Source: Akkermansia sp. (GTDB lineage Bacteria > Verrucomicrobiota > Verrucomicrobiia > Verrucomicrobiales > Akkermansiaceae). From it: a DNA stretch of 42,023 nucleotides. Below the pieces are notes generated by a model. The model was given only the letters and a program-made list of their open reading frames with translations, was not told where the DNA came from and did no database searches. Made by a program: the position numbers and the translations under genes. The DNA lies in the NCBI RefSeq assembly GCF_020860705.1, contig NZ_JAJBTT010000027.1:1-42023 (forward strand). Reading direction: 5' to 3'. Shown piece by piece: positions 34,300 through 42,023 of this stretch (position 1 is its first letter; the number at the start of each line of letters is the position of its first letter).

Positions 34300-35318
34300 G
34301 ACCGGGGCTGTTCCGGAGGCTGCTGTCCGGCTGTCTGGTCCAGCGGAATGATGACCGTGGCGGGGGCTCCCAGGCGCAGACGGTTGTCCGGGTCATCCAC
34401 AATGATGCGCACTTCATAGACCAGCGCCGTTCTGAGGTCCGGCGTTTCCACGTTTTTGGGGGTGAATTCCGCCACGGAGGAGATGAAGCCCACCGTTCCC
34501 TTGAAATCCGTATCCGGGAAACTGTCGTTGCGGACGGTGGCGGAAAAACCGGGTTTCACCTTGCCAAGCTGGGATTCCGTCAGATAGGCCCTGACCCATT
34601 TGGTGTGGTTCAGGGAGAGGTTGTAAACCGGTTTCTGCGGGGAGGCCATGTCCCCTTTTTCCAGAATCCGGTTGCGGACGACGGCGTTGCCGGGGGCGTA
34701 GAGCACGGCGTCTTTCAGGTTCTGTTCCCTGATGGTCAGGTTGGCTTTGGCCTGGTTGTACTGGGCCAGGGACTGGGCGATGTCTTCCACGCGGGAGCCG
34801 GCCAGCAGCAGTTCCAGCTGTTTTCTGGCTACGTCCAGATTGGCGGAGGCCACGTGTTCGGAGGCTACGGCGTCGTCCGCTTCCTGGCGGGAGATGGATT
34901 TGGTTTCAGCCAGCGCCACCAGCCTCCTGCTGCGCAAGGCGGCGTTGTTCAGGGTGGCTTGCGCCGCCTGCACGTTTGCCCGCGCCTGGGCTATTTCTTC
35001 CGTACGGGGGCCGTTTTTGACGCGGAGGTAGTTCTGGCGCGCGGCTTCCGCCGTTTGCCGCGCTTCATCCACGGCCTGCTGCAGGCGCACCGTTTCCAGC
35101 GTGGCGAGTTTTTGGCCGGGGACGACCGTGTCTCCCTCATCCACCAGCACGGAATCAATGCGTTCGGAGATCAGGAAGGCCAGATCCACCTGGCGCAAGT
35201 CCACATTGCCGTAAAGAACGGCTTCCTGCTCAGGCTCTGACGGGGTTTCCCGGTAAATGAACCAGGCTGCCGCTCCTGCTGCACCAAGAAGAATCAGGAG
35301 AATCACCAGCTTTTTCAT
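34296..35318 (-). CDS. Membrane-fusion (HlyD-like) subunit of the exporter (YbhG-like)
   Basis: The 340-residue product from ATG 35318 starts with an inner-membrane anchor (KKLVILLILLGAAGAAAWFIY). The lipoyl-like half LYGNVDLRQVDLAFLISERI...VDEGDTVVPGQ follows, then a long coiled-coil hairpin (about 85-200) and the beta-barrel with FISSVAEFTPKNVETPDLRT, a stretch very close to E. coli YbhG. It bridges the permeases to the periplasm or an outer-membrane channel. An in-frame ATG at 35336 would add six residues. This is the first gene of the four-gene operon; no TetR regulator is adjacent, unlike in E. coli. Confidence 0.93.
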   Translation of the reverse strand: MKKLVILLILLGAAGAAAWFIYRETPSEPEQEAVLYGNVDLRQVDLAFLISERIDSVLVDEGDTVVPGQKLATLETVRLQQAVDEARQTAEAARQNYLRVKNGPRTEEIAQARANVQAAQATLNNAALRSRRLVALAETKSISRQEADDAVASEHVASANLDVARKQLELLLAGSRVEDIAQSLAQYNQAKANLTIREQNLKDAVLYAPGNAVVRNRILEKGDMASPQKPVYNLSLNHTKWVRAYLTESQLGKVKPGFSATVRNDSFPDTDFKGTVGFISSVAEFTPKNVETPDLRTALVYEVRIIVDDPDNRLRLGAPATVIIPLDQTAGQQPPEQPRS

Positions 35319-35451
35319 GTCTTTATTTATACGCATGTATAATTTATTACAAGTAAAAATGAAGCCGGCATGACGAGGAAGGAATTAGCGGTTTACTAAC
35401 GGGATAAGAACGGGCATAATCCGGCGACTTTTACTTTTCCAATTGATTGAT

Positions 35452-38280
35452 ATGATGACCGCCACCGAGATACGTCAAAGTTTTCTGGACTTTTTCCGCG
35501 AGAAACAGCACACGGTCGTGCCCTCCGCTTCTTTGATGCCGCAGAGCCCCGGTTTGTTGTTTACAAATGCCGGCATGAACCAGTTTGTTCCGTATTTCCT
35601 GGGCGTGTGGACTCCGCCGTGGACGCCCGCCCGCGCCACGGACACCCAGAAGTGCATCCGCGCCGGTGGCAAGCACAACGATTTGGAGGATGTGGGGTAT
35701 GATTCCTACCATCACACGTTTTTCGAGATGCTGGGGAATTGGTCCTTTGGGGATTATTTCAAGAAGGAAGCCATTCAATGGGCCTGGGAACTGGTGGTGG
35801 AACGGTGGGGGTTCCCGGCGGAGCGCCTGTACGCCACGGTGTACGCTCCGGACAAGAGCAAGGGAGATCCCGGAGAGTTTGACCAGGAAGCCTGGGATTA
35901 CTGGGCGGAGCTGTTCCGTTCCCGCGGGCTGGACCCGGAAGTGCAGATCGTGCACGGCAACGTGAAGGATAATTTCTGGATGATGGGAGAGACCGGTCCC
36001 TGCGGCCCCTGTTCCGAGCTGCATGTAGACCTGACCCCGGAGGGGAATACGAAGGGGAGCTTGGTGAATAAGGATTCCGACCAGTGCATTGAGATCTGGA
36101 ACCTGGTGTTCATCCAGTACAATGCGGAGAGCGACGGCTCCATGCGCAATCTTCCGGCGTGCCACGTGGATACGGGCATGGGCTTTGAACGTGCATGCTC
36201 CATCATGCAGTGCACGAACGGGTTCAAGGATTTTTCCCGCAAGCCGTCCAATTATGCCACGGACGTGTTCCGACCCCTGTTTGACCGCCTGGAAGTCCTG
36301 AGCGGCCGGAAGTATGTGGACGTTTATCCGGCTCCCGGTTCCAAAAGGGTGGGGGCGCAGGATGATGCGCTTCAGGAGGCGATCGCCTTCCGCGTGATTG
36401 CCGACCATCTGCGCACGCTCAGTTTTTCCATAGCGGACGGCATTCTGCCGGGCAACAACGGCCGTAATTACGTGCTGCGCCGCATTCTGCGCCGCGCCGT
36501 GCGCTACGGACGCCGCCTGGGGTTCACCCAGCCGTTCCTGGCGGAACTGGTGGATACGCTGGTGGCTTCCTTTGGCCAGGTATTTCCCGAACTGTCCTCC
36601 CGCTCCGCTACCGTCAAGGAAGTCCTGACCCGTGAAGAGGCCAGCTTCAATGAAACGCTGGACCGCGGCCTGGAATTGTTTGATGCGGAAACGGCTTCCG
36701 CCGGAAAGGTGAGCGGCGAGTTTGCCTTCAAGCTGTATGATACGTACGGCTTCCCCATTGACCTTACGGCCCTGCTTGCGGAGGAACGCGGCCTGGAGAT
36801 TGACATGGAGCGGTTTAACAGGCTGATGGAGGAACAGCGCGAGCGCGCCCGCGCCGCCCGCAAGAGCGAGGTGGTCCGCGCCCTGGATTTGAAGACGGAC
36901 GCCGTGACGGAATTCACGGGGTATGATGTGGATGAATGCTCCGCCACCGTGCTGGAGGTGAGCTGCCAGGGGGATTCCCTGTTCATCATTACGGACAAGA
37001 CTCCGTTTTATGCGGAGATGGGTGGCCAGGTTTCCGATGCCGGGTTGATTGAGATCGGCGGGGACAGCTACCATGTGGTCGCCGTCCAGCAGGTCGGTAA
37101 TGCCCGCGCCCATGTGGTGGAAGCCCGGGAAGGGCTGGACGTAAAACCCGGCGACCGCGTGCATTTGAGCATTGACGCGGAACGCCGCCGCCGCGTGGAG
37201 GCGCACCATACCGCCACCCATCTTCTTCACTGCGCCCTGCACCAGGTGGTTAGCCCGGATGCGGCCCAGCAGGGTTCCTTCGTTTCGGAAGACCGCCTGC
37301 GCTTTGACTTTAACAGCGGCGCCGTTGCGCCGGAGCAGCTCCGCCTGATTGAAGAGAAGGTGAACGGCTGGATTGAGGCTGCCCTGCCGGTGTACTGCAC
37401 GGAACGCGCCTATGCGGACGTGAAGGGCAATTCCGCGATTGCCCAGTTCTTTGGGGACAAGTACGGGGACGTGGTGCGCGTCGTCCAGGTGGGCGGCAGC
37501 AAAAACGTTCTGGACGGCGTTTCCATGGAGTTCTGCGGTGGAACGCACATTGCCAATACGAAGGATATCGGCCTGTTCAAGATTAAAAGCGAAGGGGCCA
37601 TCGCCTCCGGAGTGCGGCGTATTGAGGCCATGACGGGAGATGCTGCCCTGGAAATGATCCGCCAGCATGTCGTCGCCAAGAGCCTGGAAATCGCCAAGGC
37701 GGTGGAAAAAATCAAGGAAGTCAATTATGAGCTTGGGGACATGGGCCTGGAGCAGGTTCCGGTTCCCACGATTGAAGGCAAGCCGGGGTTGTCCGCCCTG
37801 GGGGCTTCAGACATCAGGACGGTGAATGATTCCCTGGCCCGTTTTGACGCCAGCGTGGAGCATTTCAAGCAGACGGCGCTGGATGCGGAGAAAAAACTTA
37901 AAAAAGCCCGTGCAGGCCAGTCTGCCGCCAAAGCGGACGCCCTGCTGAATGAATGGCTTTCCGATGATCCCGCTTCCCTGATCCAGGTGGCGGAAGGAGC
38001 CGGGGAATTGCTTCAGGAATTGTTGAACGGACTGAAAAAACGCCAGTATGCGGGCGCCGCCTTCCTGCTGTGCGTGGATAGTTCATCCTTGCTCCTGGGC
38101 GCTTATTGTGGCAAAGATGCCATTGCGGACGGATTGTCCGCCGGAGACATGATCCGCGAGGTTTCCGCTCTTGCCGGAGGCAAGGGGGGCGGCCGGGCGG
38201 ATCAGGCCCGCGGGTCCGCTCCGCAGGATGCCGATCCCCAGGCGCTGGCGGCGGCGGCCCGCAACATCATTAACGGGTAA
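35452..38280 (+). CDS. alaS: Alanyl-tRNA synthetase
   Basis: AlaRS charges tRNA-Ala. The 942-residue protein starts at ATG 35452 (or 35455) with the family N-terminus TATEIRQSFLDFF. The class II core is present: LLFTNAGMNQF, HHTFFEMLGNWSFGDYFKK and the GMGFERACSIMQ motif 3. The editing domain has HHTATHLLH (His585/His586 to His590) and CGGTHIANTKDIG (Cys695 and His699). The C-Ala/DHHA1 domain with GGGRADQARGSA closes the protein. Length is slightly above the 875 of E. coli. It is divergent from the exporter operon (133 bp). Confidence 0.98.
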   Translation: MMTATEIRQSFLDFFREKQHTVVPSASLMPQSPGLLFTNAGMNQFVPYFLGVWTPPWTPARATDTQKCIRAGGKHNDLEDVGYDSYHHTFFEMLGNWSFGDYFKKEAIQWAWELVVERWGFPAERLYATVYAPDKSKGDPGEFDQEAWDYWAELFRSRGLDPEVQIVHGNVKDNFWMMGETGPCGPCSELHVDLTPEGNTKGSLVNKDSDQCIEIWNLVFIQYNAESDGSMRNLPACHVDTGMGFERACSIMQCTNGFKDFSRKPSNYATDVFRPLFDRLEVLSGRKYVDVYPAPGSKRVGAQDDALQEAIAFRVIADHLRTLSFSIADGILPGNNGRNYVLRRILRRAVRYGRRLGFTQPFLAELVDTLVASFGQVFPELSSRSATVKEVLTREEASFNETLDRGLELFDAETASAGKVSGEFAFKLYDTYGFPIDLTALLAEERGLEIDMERFNRLMEEQRERARAARKSEVVRALDLKTDAVTEFTGYDVDECSATVLEVSCQGDSLFIITDKTPFYAEMGGQVSDAGLIEIGGDSYHVVAVQQVGNARAHVVEAREGLDVKPGDRVHLSIDAERRRRVEAHHTATHLLHCALHQVVSPDAAQQGSFVSEDRLRFDFNSGAVAPEQLRLIEEKVNGWIEAALPVYCTERAYADVKGNSAIAQFFGDKYGDVVRVVQVGGSKNVLDGVSMEFCGGTHIANTKDIGLFKIKSEGAIASGVRRIEAMTGDAALEMIRQHVVAKSLEIAKAVEKIKEVNYELGDMGLEQVPVPTIEGKPGLSALGASDIRTVNDSLARFDASVEHFKQTALDAEKKLKKARAGQSAAKADALLNEWLSDDPASLIQVAEGAGELLQELLNGLKKRQYAGAAFLLCVDSSSLLLGAYCGKDAIADGLSAGDMIREVSALAGGKGGGRADQARGSAPQDADPQALAAAARNIING

Positions 38281-38314
38281 GCCCCAAGCGGGGCGTCCCC
38301 ACTGGACACCGATC

Positions 38315-39139
38315 ATGGATAAAAAGATTTTTCCGGAGGAACCTGAGATTCCCATTTTGCCGAATCTGTTTACGGCGGGGAATCTGGTGTGCGGGTTTTT
38401 CGCCATTCTGACGATTTTTGAAGGAATCAACCAGGCGGACAGCGATGCCGTGGCGGCCTTCTCCTATTACCAGAATGCCACTTTCCTGATTTTCGCGGCG
38501 TGCCTGTTCGATTTGTTTGACGGCCGCATTGCCCGCCTGCGCGGGCAGGACGGTCCCTTCGGCCGGGAATTTGATTCCCTGGCGGATATCGTTTCCTTTG
38601 GCATTGCTCCGGCGCTGCTGGTAGCCAAGGCCGTCCTGTTCCAGCTTTCTCCGCCGGAGGTGGGCTGGGGCATAGGCATCCTGTACCTGCTCTGCGCCGC
38701 CCTGCGCCTGGCGCGGTTCAACTGCATGGCGGCCGCTCCCCGGAAGGAAGGTCAGAGCAGCGATTTTGTGGGGCTGCCCGTTCCGATGGCGGCGGGAGCC
38801 GTGGTTTCCACCATGTACCTGGTGATGTACCTGGCGGGAAGGGCTCCGAATGGCGCCATGGACCTGGGCGTGTTCAAGTACGTGATTGCCCTGGCGATGG
38901 CCGGAGTATCCGTATTGATGATGAGCCGGGTGATTTATCCCAGCTTCAAGCATATCAACATGCGTACGCGCGGAACGATGTACGCGATCGTGTTCATTGT
39001 GCTGACGGTCATCTGCATTCTCAAATTCCCGTGGGTGATGCCCGCGGTCATTTTCTCCATTTACCTGCTTTACGGGCTGGTGCGTCCCTGGGTGGCTCGC
39101 CGCTGGCGGAACAAGCTGGAAGCCAGCGATGGAGAATAG
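38315..39139 (+). CDS. pssA: CDP-diacylglycerol-serine O-phosphatidyltransferase
   Basis: PssA makes phosphatidylserine, the precursor of phosphatidylethanolamine, in the inner membrane. The 274-residue protein has the CDP-alcohol phosphotransferase signature DGRIARLRGQDGPFGREFD followed by SLAD, i.e. DGxxAR-x8-GxxxDxxxD, after a first membrane pair. About seven hydrophobic helices follow. ATG 38315 is used because upstream in-frame sequence is the shadow of alaS. It lies 34 bp downstream of alaS and is probably co-transcribed. Confidence 0.95.
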   Translation: MDKKIFPEEPEIPILPNLFTAGNLVCGFFAILTIFEGINQADSDAVAAFSYYQNATFLIFAACLFDLFDGRIARLRGQDGPFGREFDSLADIVSFGIAPALLVAKAVLFQLSPPEVGWGIGILYLLCAALRLARFNCMAAAPRKEGQSSDFVGLPVPMAAGAVVSTMYLVMYLAGRAPNGAMDLGVFKYVIALAMAGVSVLMMSRVIYPSFKHINMRTRGTMYAIVFIVLTVICILKFPWVMPAVIFSIYLLYGLVRPWVARRWRNKLEASDGE

Positions 39140-39320
39140 GGGCGCTTTTCATGGAAAGGCCCTGAATCCGTTGCCGTGTCTGGTGCGCGATGGATCAAGG
39201 GGATTGTAACGGGAACCCGGCAGGTTCTGGAGACGGGCTTGCCTTTCATGCAGAGGCTGTCCTTGTAAAAAGGGAACGTTCACCTCGGAACCTTCATGTT
39301 TTTCCCATGCCGCGTGCAAC

Positions 39321-39354
39321 AAAACCGGCCGCTCATCACAGGGACGGCGGCCGG
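39321..39354 (-). terminator. Intrinsic terminator of the exported-protein gene
   Basis: Stem CCGGCCGC/GCGGCCGG (8 bp perfect) with a 14-nt loop; on the minus strand it is followed by TTTTGTTG. It lies 62 bp past the stop at 39416. Confidence 0.65.
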
Positions 39355-39415
39355 CTGGAAAGCGGAACGGTCGGCAGGAGCAAATGATGCGCAGGCCTTC
39401 CCGATGTTCCGGACC

Positions 39416-39931
39416 TTACTTGTTCTTCTTTTTAAAATCGTCGGCAAAGGGGTCCTTTTCCGGAGCGGTGGGGACGGCATGCTTTTCCATGTCCTTGGTG
39501 GTCTTGACCAGCGTGATGCATACAGGTTTGCTGCGGTTGCCCATGGCGTCATACGTGTAAAGGAAGCGGCGCACGAGTTCCTTGGTTTTGGAATCAAACA
39601 TCTGCTCCTCTCTCAGGTTGGCGCTGCCGTCGTAACCATAGCGTACGAAAAAGAGTTCGTTCTTCTGGCCGTCGAAGATCAGGCAGGAGCGCAGTTCTCC
39701 AAAGGGCCCCCTGGTGTAAAGGGTGACGGAAACGAGAACATTGTGGGCGTTGTAAGTTAGCTTTTTCATTCCCTTGCCGTTCCCGGTCTTTTCAAAATAG
39801 CTGCGTGAACCATCCTCGTGCCTGACCGTGCGGGAGGATGCGGTCTGGACATTGAAATCGTCCTGGCTGGCCGCCAGGGCTCCGGCCGTCATGACCAGGG
39901 GAACGATTAAAAGCAAAGGCAATATTTTCAT
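39416..39931 (-). CDS. Exported protein of unknown function
   Basis: The 171-residue product has a clear signal peptide (MKILPLLLIVPLVMTAGALA). A beta-rich domain follows, built on repeated Tyr/Gly/Asp strand-turn units (SRSYFEKTGNGKGMKKLTY, RYGYDGSANLREEQMFD, FLYTYDAMGNRSK) that recall YD/RHS-type or MORN-like repeats. It ends in a Lys-rich tail. Function is unknown. Neighbours are convergent pssA and divergent folP, so it is transcribed alone. Confidence 0.8.
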   Translation of the reverse strand: MKILPLLLIVPLVMTAGALAASQDDFNVQTASSRTVRHEDGSRSYFEKTGNGKGMKKLTYNAHNVLVSVTLYTRGPFGELRSCLIFDGQKNELFFVRYGYDGSANLREEQMFDSKTKELVRRFLYTYDAMGNRSKPVCITLVKTTKDMEKHAVPTAPEKDPFADDFKKKNK

Positions 39932-39995
39932 GATGAAAAAAGTGTTTCTGACTCATTAAAGTGATGTATAGTGCCTTTGACAAGAACGTAATTAG

Positions 39996-40835
39996 ATGAA
40001 CTGGCTTGTAAGGCGAGACATATTGAATGTGGAACGCGGCGGCGTGCTGATGGGCATTGTGAATGTGACTCCGGATTCCTTTTCCGACGGAGGGCGTTTT
40101 CATACGCTGGAACGGGCCGTCTCCCATGCGAAGGAGCTTGAACGGCAGGGGGCTCTTATTCTGGATATCGGGGGAGAATCCACCCGGCCGGGGGCCGCGG
40201 AAGTTTCCGTGGAAGAGGAACTGGGCAGGGTGCTTCCTGTGGTGAGGGAACTCCGTTCATGCACGGAAGCCGTAATTTCCGTGGATACGCGCCATGCCGC
40301 CGTAGCCGCAGCGGTATTGGAAGCGGGCGCGGACGTGATCAATGATATTTCCGGATTGCAGGAGGAAGGCATGGCCGAACTGTGTGCGGCGGCGCGCTGC
40401 GGCGTGGTGGTGATGCACATGCAGGGCAGCCCGGAGACGATGCAGGACGCCCCTGTTTATGGGGACGTGGTGCGGGAGGTGCGCGGCTATTTTGAGGAAC
40501 GTTATGATTTTCTGCTGGGCTGCGGGCTGATACCGGAACAGATTTGCTGGGATCCCGGCATCGGCTTCGGCAAGACGCTGGAACACAATCTGGCCCTGCT
40601 GTCCAATATGGACAGGTTGCAGGTGGCGGATCGTCCGGTGCTGCTGGGCCTTTCCCGCAAGCGCATGCTGGGCGCCATTCTGGGTGGGACGGGGCAGGGG
40701 CGTGCGCCGCTGAGCACCGCCGTGATGACGGTGTGGGGCCACTTGCACGGCGCCCGGATTCACCGCGTTCATGACGTGGCGGAATGCGCGCACGCTCTGC
40801 GGCTGGTCCAGGCTGCTGAACCGTTTGTCCGCTGA
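39996..40835 (+). CDS. folP: Dihydropteroate synthase
   Basis: FolP joins p-aminobenzoate to the pterin pyrophosphate in folate synthesis. The 279-residue TIM barrel has MGIVNVTPDSFSDGG (pterin/diphosphate site), DIGGESTRPGA, DVINDISG, the WDPGIGFGKT motif and LLGLSRKRM. The family-typical short N-terminal strand precedes the first motif. It is followed after 7 bp by a membrane-protein gene on the same strand, probably in one transcript. Confidence 0.97.
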   Translation: MNWLVRRDILNVERGGVLMGIVNVTPDSFSDGGRFHTLERAVSHAKELERQGALILDIGGESTRPGAAEVSVEEELGRVLPVVRELRSCTEAVISVDTRHAAVAAAVLEAGADVINDISGLQEEGMAELCAAARCGVVVMHMQGSPETMQDAPVYGDVVREVRGYFEERYDFLLGCGLIPEQICWDPGIGFGKTLEHNLALLSNMDRLQVADRPVLLGLSRKRMLGAILGGTGQGRAPLSTAVMTVWGHLHGARIHRVHDVAECAHALRLVQAAEPFVR

Positions 40836-40842
40836 TTAGTCC

Positions 40843-42023
40843 ATGGAACCTGCTTCTTCCCGTCCCGTATTTACGTCTCTGGCGTCCATGGCGTTCGCTT
40901 TTGCGGCGCTGTTCCTGTTTCTGTCCATCCGGGGGATTTGGCCGCTTGGCGGCCATTTTCTGGAGTACATGGATAACGGCCAGCTGGTTTATCCTACCTT
41001 GAAGTACTATGCGTCCGCCCTGACGTCCGGCATGGGCGACGGGGCCTTTTTCTACGATGTCAATGCAGGGGCGGGCATTCGCGTGAGCCCCACGCTGCCC
41101 CACCAGCTGCTGGTTCCCTCCACCTGGATTGCCGTAGCCATGGGGAACTCCTTCCTGTTGAAAGACATGGTCTGGGTGATGCTGGTGGACGTGGGCTGCA
41201 TCTGCCTGACGGCTTCCTGGTTCCTGAGGCGCGTGTTTCCCTCCCTGCCCGTATGCTGGACCGTGCTGCTGACGGCGGGATACGCCCTGGGCGGATTTTT
41301 CCAGACCAAGTACGGATTCATGCAGTTCCTGGATCATGCGGCTATGTTCCCCCTGTTTGCCCTGGGCCTTTACCGGCTGGTGAACGGGGAGAGGGGCTGG
41401 CTGTACGCCGTTGGCCTCTTTCTGCTGGCTACCTCCCTGTACAGCGCTTTTATGGCGGTCGTGATCGGCTGGTTGTTCGCCTGGGCCTACACGCTGCCCT
41501 TGAAGGGAACGGAGGAGCGCCGCGCCCGGCTGGCCCGCGTGTTCTGGTACACGGCGGCGGTGACGCTGGCCACCTGTTATTACTGGCTGCCGATGATGGA
41601 CATGAGCAGGGATTCCATGCGTTCCCTGTTCATCACTCCTCCCACGTTTTTTGAACTGCTGTGGCCGTTTGATCCGCCCAAGTTCCTGGAACGCCTGTAT
41701 TCCTGTCTGCCGGGAATGGCTCCCGCCGCCCTGGCCGCCGTGTATCTGACTGCCGTATGGAGGAAATCCGTGCCTGCGGACAGGGGTGAGCGGCTGTTTC
41801 TGCTTCTGCTGGCGGCTTCCATCCTCCCCGTGTTTATAGAACCTCTCCATCGTGCCGCGCATCTGTGGAGTTATGTGGACTTCCCGGTCCGGTTCGGGTT
41901 CATCCCCAATCTGGTGGTGGTCACATTCTGCGCCTGGATTCTGTCCGGCAGGAGGATGCCGGGAACGGTGGGGCGGAGCTGGGGCTGGGGGGCGTGCCTC
42001 GGTCTTCCCGCCGCGGCTTTTGC
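40843..42023 (+). CDS. YfhO-like multi-pass membrane protein (3' end missing)
   Basis: From ATG 40843 the frame is open to the right edge, giving the first 393 residues. Helix 1 (about 14-35) is followed by a periplasmic loop with DNGQLVYPTLKYYASAL and a GDGAFFYDVNAGAGI stretch. This pattern is typical of YfhO/GT-C-fold glycosyltransferase-like membrane proteins. About eight further helices follow. Members act in surface glycan or teichoic-acid glycosylation with a lipid-linked donor; the role here is inferred. Confidence 0.75.
   Translation, partial: MEPASSRPVFTSLASMAFAFAALFLFLSIRGIWPLGGHFLEYMDNGQLVYPTLKYYASALTSGMGDGAFFYDVNAGAGIRVSPTLPHQLLVPSTWIAVAMGNSFLLKDMVWVMLVDVGCICLTASWFLRRVFPSLPVCWTVLLTAGYALGGFFQTKYGFMQFLDHAAMFPLFALGLYRLVNGERGWLYAVGLFLLATSLYSAFMAVVIGWLFAWAYTLPLKGTEERRARLARVFWYTAAVTLATCYYWLPMMDMSRDSMRSLFITPPTFFELLWPFDPPKFLERLYSCLPGMAPAALAAVYLTAVWRKSVPADRGERLFLLLLAASILPVFIEPLHRAAHLWSYVDFPVRFGFIPNLVVVTFCAWILSGRRMPGTVGRSWGWGACLGLPAAAF

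Noticed and set aside
35431..37668. Minus-strand open frame of about 745 codons opposite alaS
   Set aside because: It is the mirror of a high-confidence alaS gene; its product is rich in His, Gly and Arg without domains.
40339..41862. Minus-strand open frame of about 507 codons across folP and the YfhO-like gene
   Set aside because: Spans two well-supported genes on the opposite strand; low-complexity composition.
1..42023. CRISPR array or complete insertion sequence
   Set aside because: No regularly spaced short repeats and no transposase gene seen anywhere in the window.

Overview
The window comes from a free-living, moderately GC-rich (estimated, not counted) diderm bacterium and looks like the chromosome of an Akkermansia-type member of the Verrucomicrobiota. 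The clues are a very long prepilin-like protein of the Verru_Chthon cassette A type at the left edge, a PEP-CTERM protein gene (broken here), a bactofilin, an MFP-ABC exporter and the codon style. The species is inferred from gene content; no marker gene in the window settles it.

Left part (1-13.6 kb). A truncated prepilin-like giant gene runs off the left edge. Divergent from it is a pstB-phoU pair without pstSCA. Next come galM behind a glycine-zipper lipoprotein, a tiny Cys/Lys-rich exported protein, a two-domain M16 peptidase, a 547-bp gap with two diverged ~170-bp direct repeats, and a leftward cluster mscS-pyrH-frr-bactofilin. A secreted coiled-coil protein of unknown function closes this part.

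Middle (13.6-27.6 kb). ahpC is divergent from a sodium:neurotransmitter symporter. An AsmA-like protein is followed by a divergent IF-1-like OB-fold protein. Then come a perfect 24-bp inverted repeat and a PEP-CTERM gene broken by three separate homopolymer-run frameshifts. A leftward run follows: recR, a small membrane protein and fabF, and then a secreted SGNH hydrolase fused to an alpha/beta hydrolase, msrB and dinB. A small unknown protein and a MarR-GNAT fusion regulator with a palindromic operator candidate end this part.

Accessory island (about 27.6-30.07 kb). This stretch abuts the 3' end of tRNA-Arg(CCG). It holds a helix-turn-helix gene with an in-frame TAA, an AT-rich tract flanked by six copies of TGTTCC/GGAACA (many 12 bp apart), a probable toxin-antitoxin pair, and the C-terminal remnant of a tyrosine recombinase beside the tRNA. 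It reads as the decayed remains of an integrated element.

Right part (30.3-42 kb). A four-gene leftward MFP-ABC exporter operon (ybhG-F-S-R type, with two ATPase domains in one protein) is divergent from alaS. alaS is followed by pssA, a leftward exported protein of unknown function, folP and the start of a YfhO-like multi-pass membrane protein that runs off the right edge.

Most of the window is ordinary housekeeping. The parts that deserve attention are the tRNA-Arg island with its iteron-like region, the divergent IF-1 paralogue, the broken PEP-CTERM gene, the ~170-bp intergenic repeats and the SGNH/alpha-beta hydrolase fusion.
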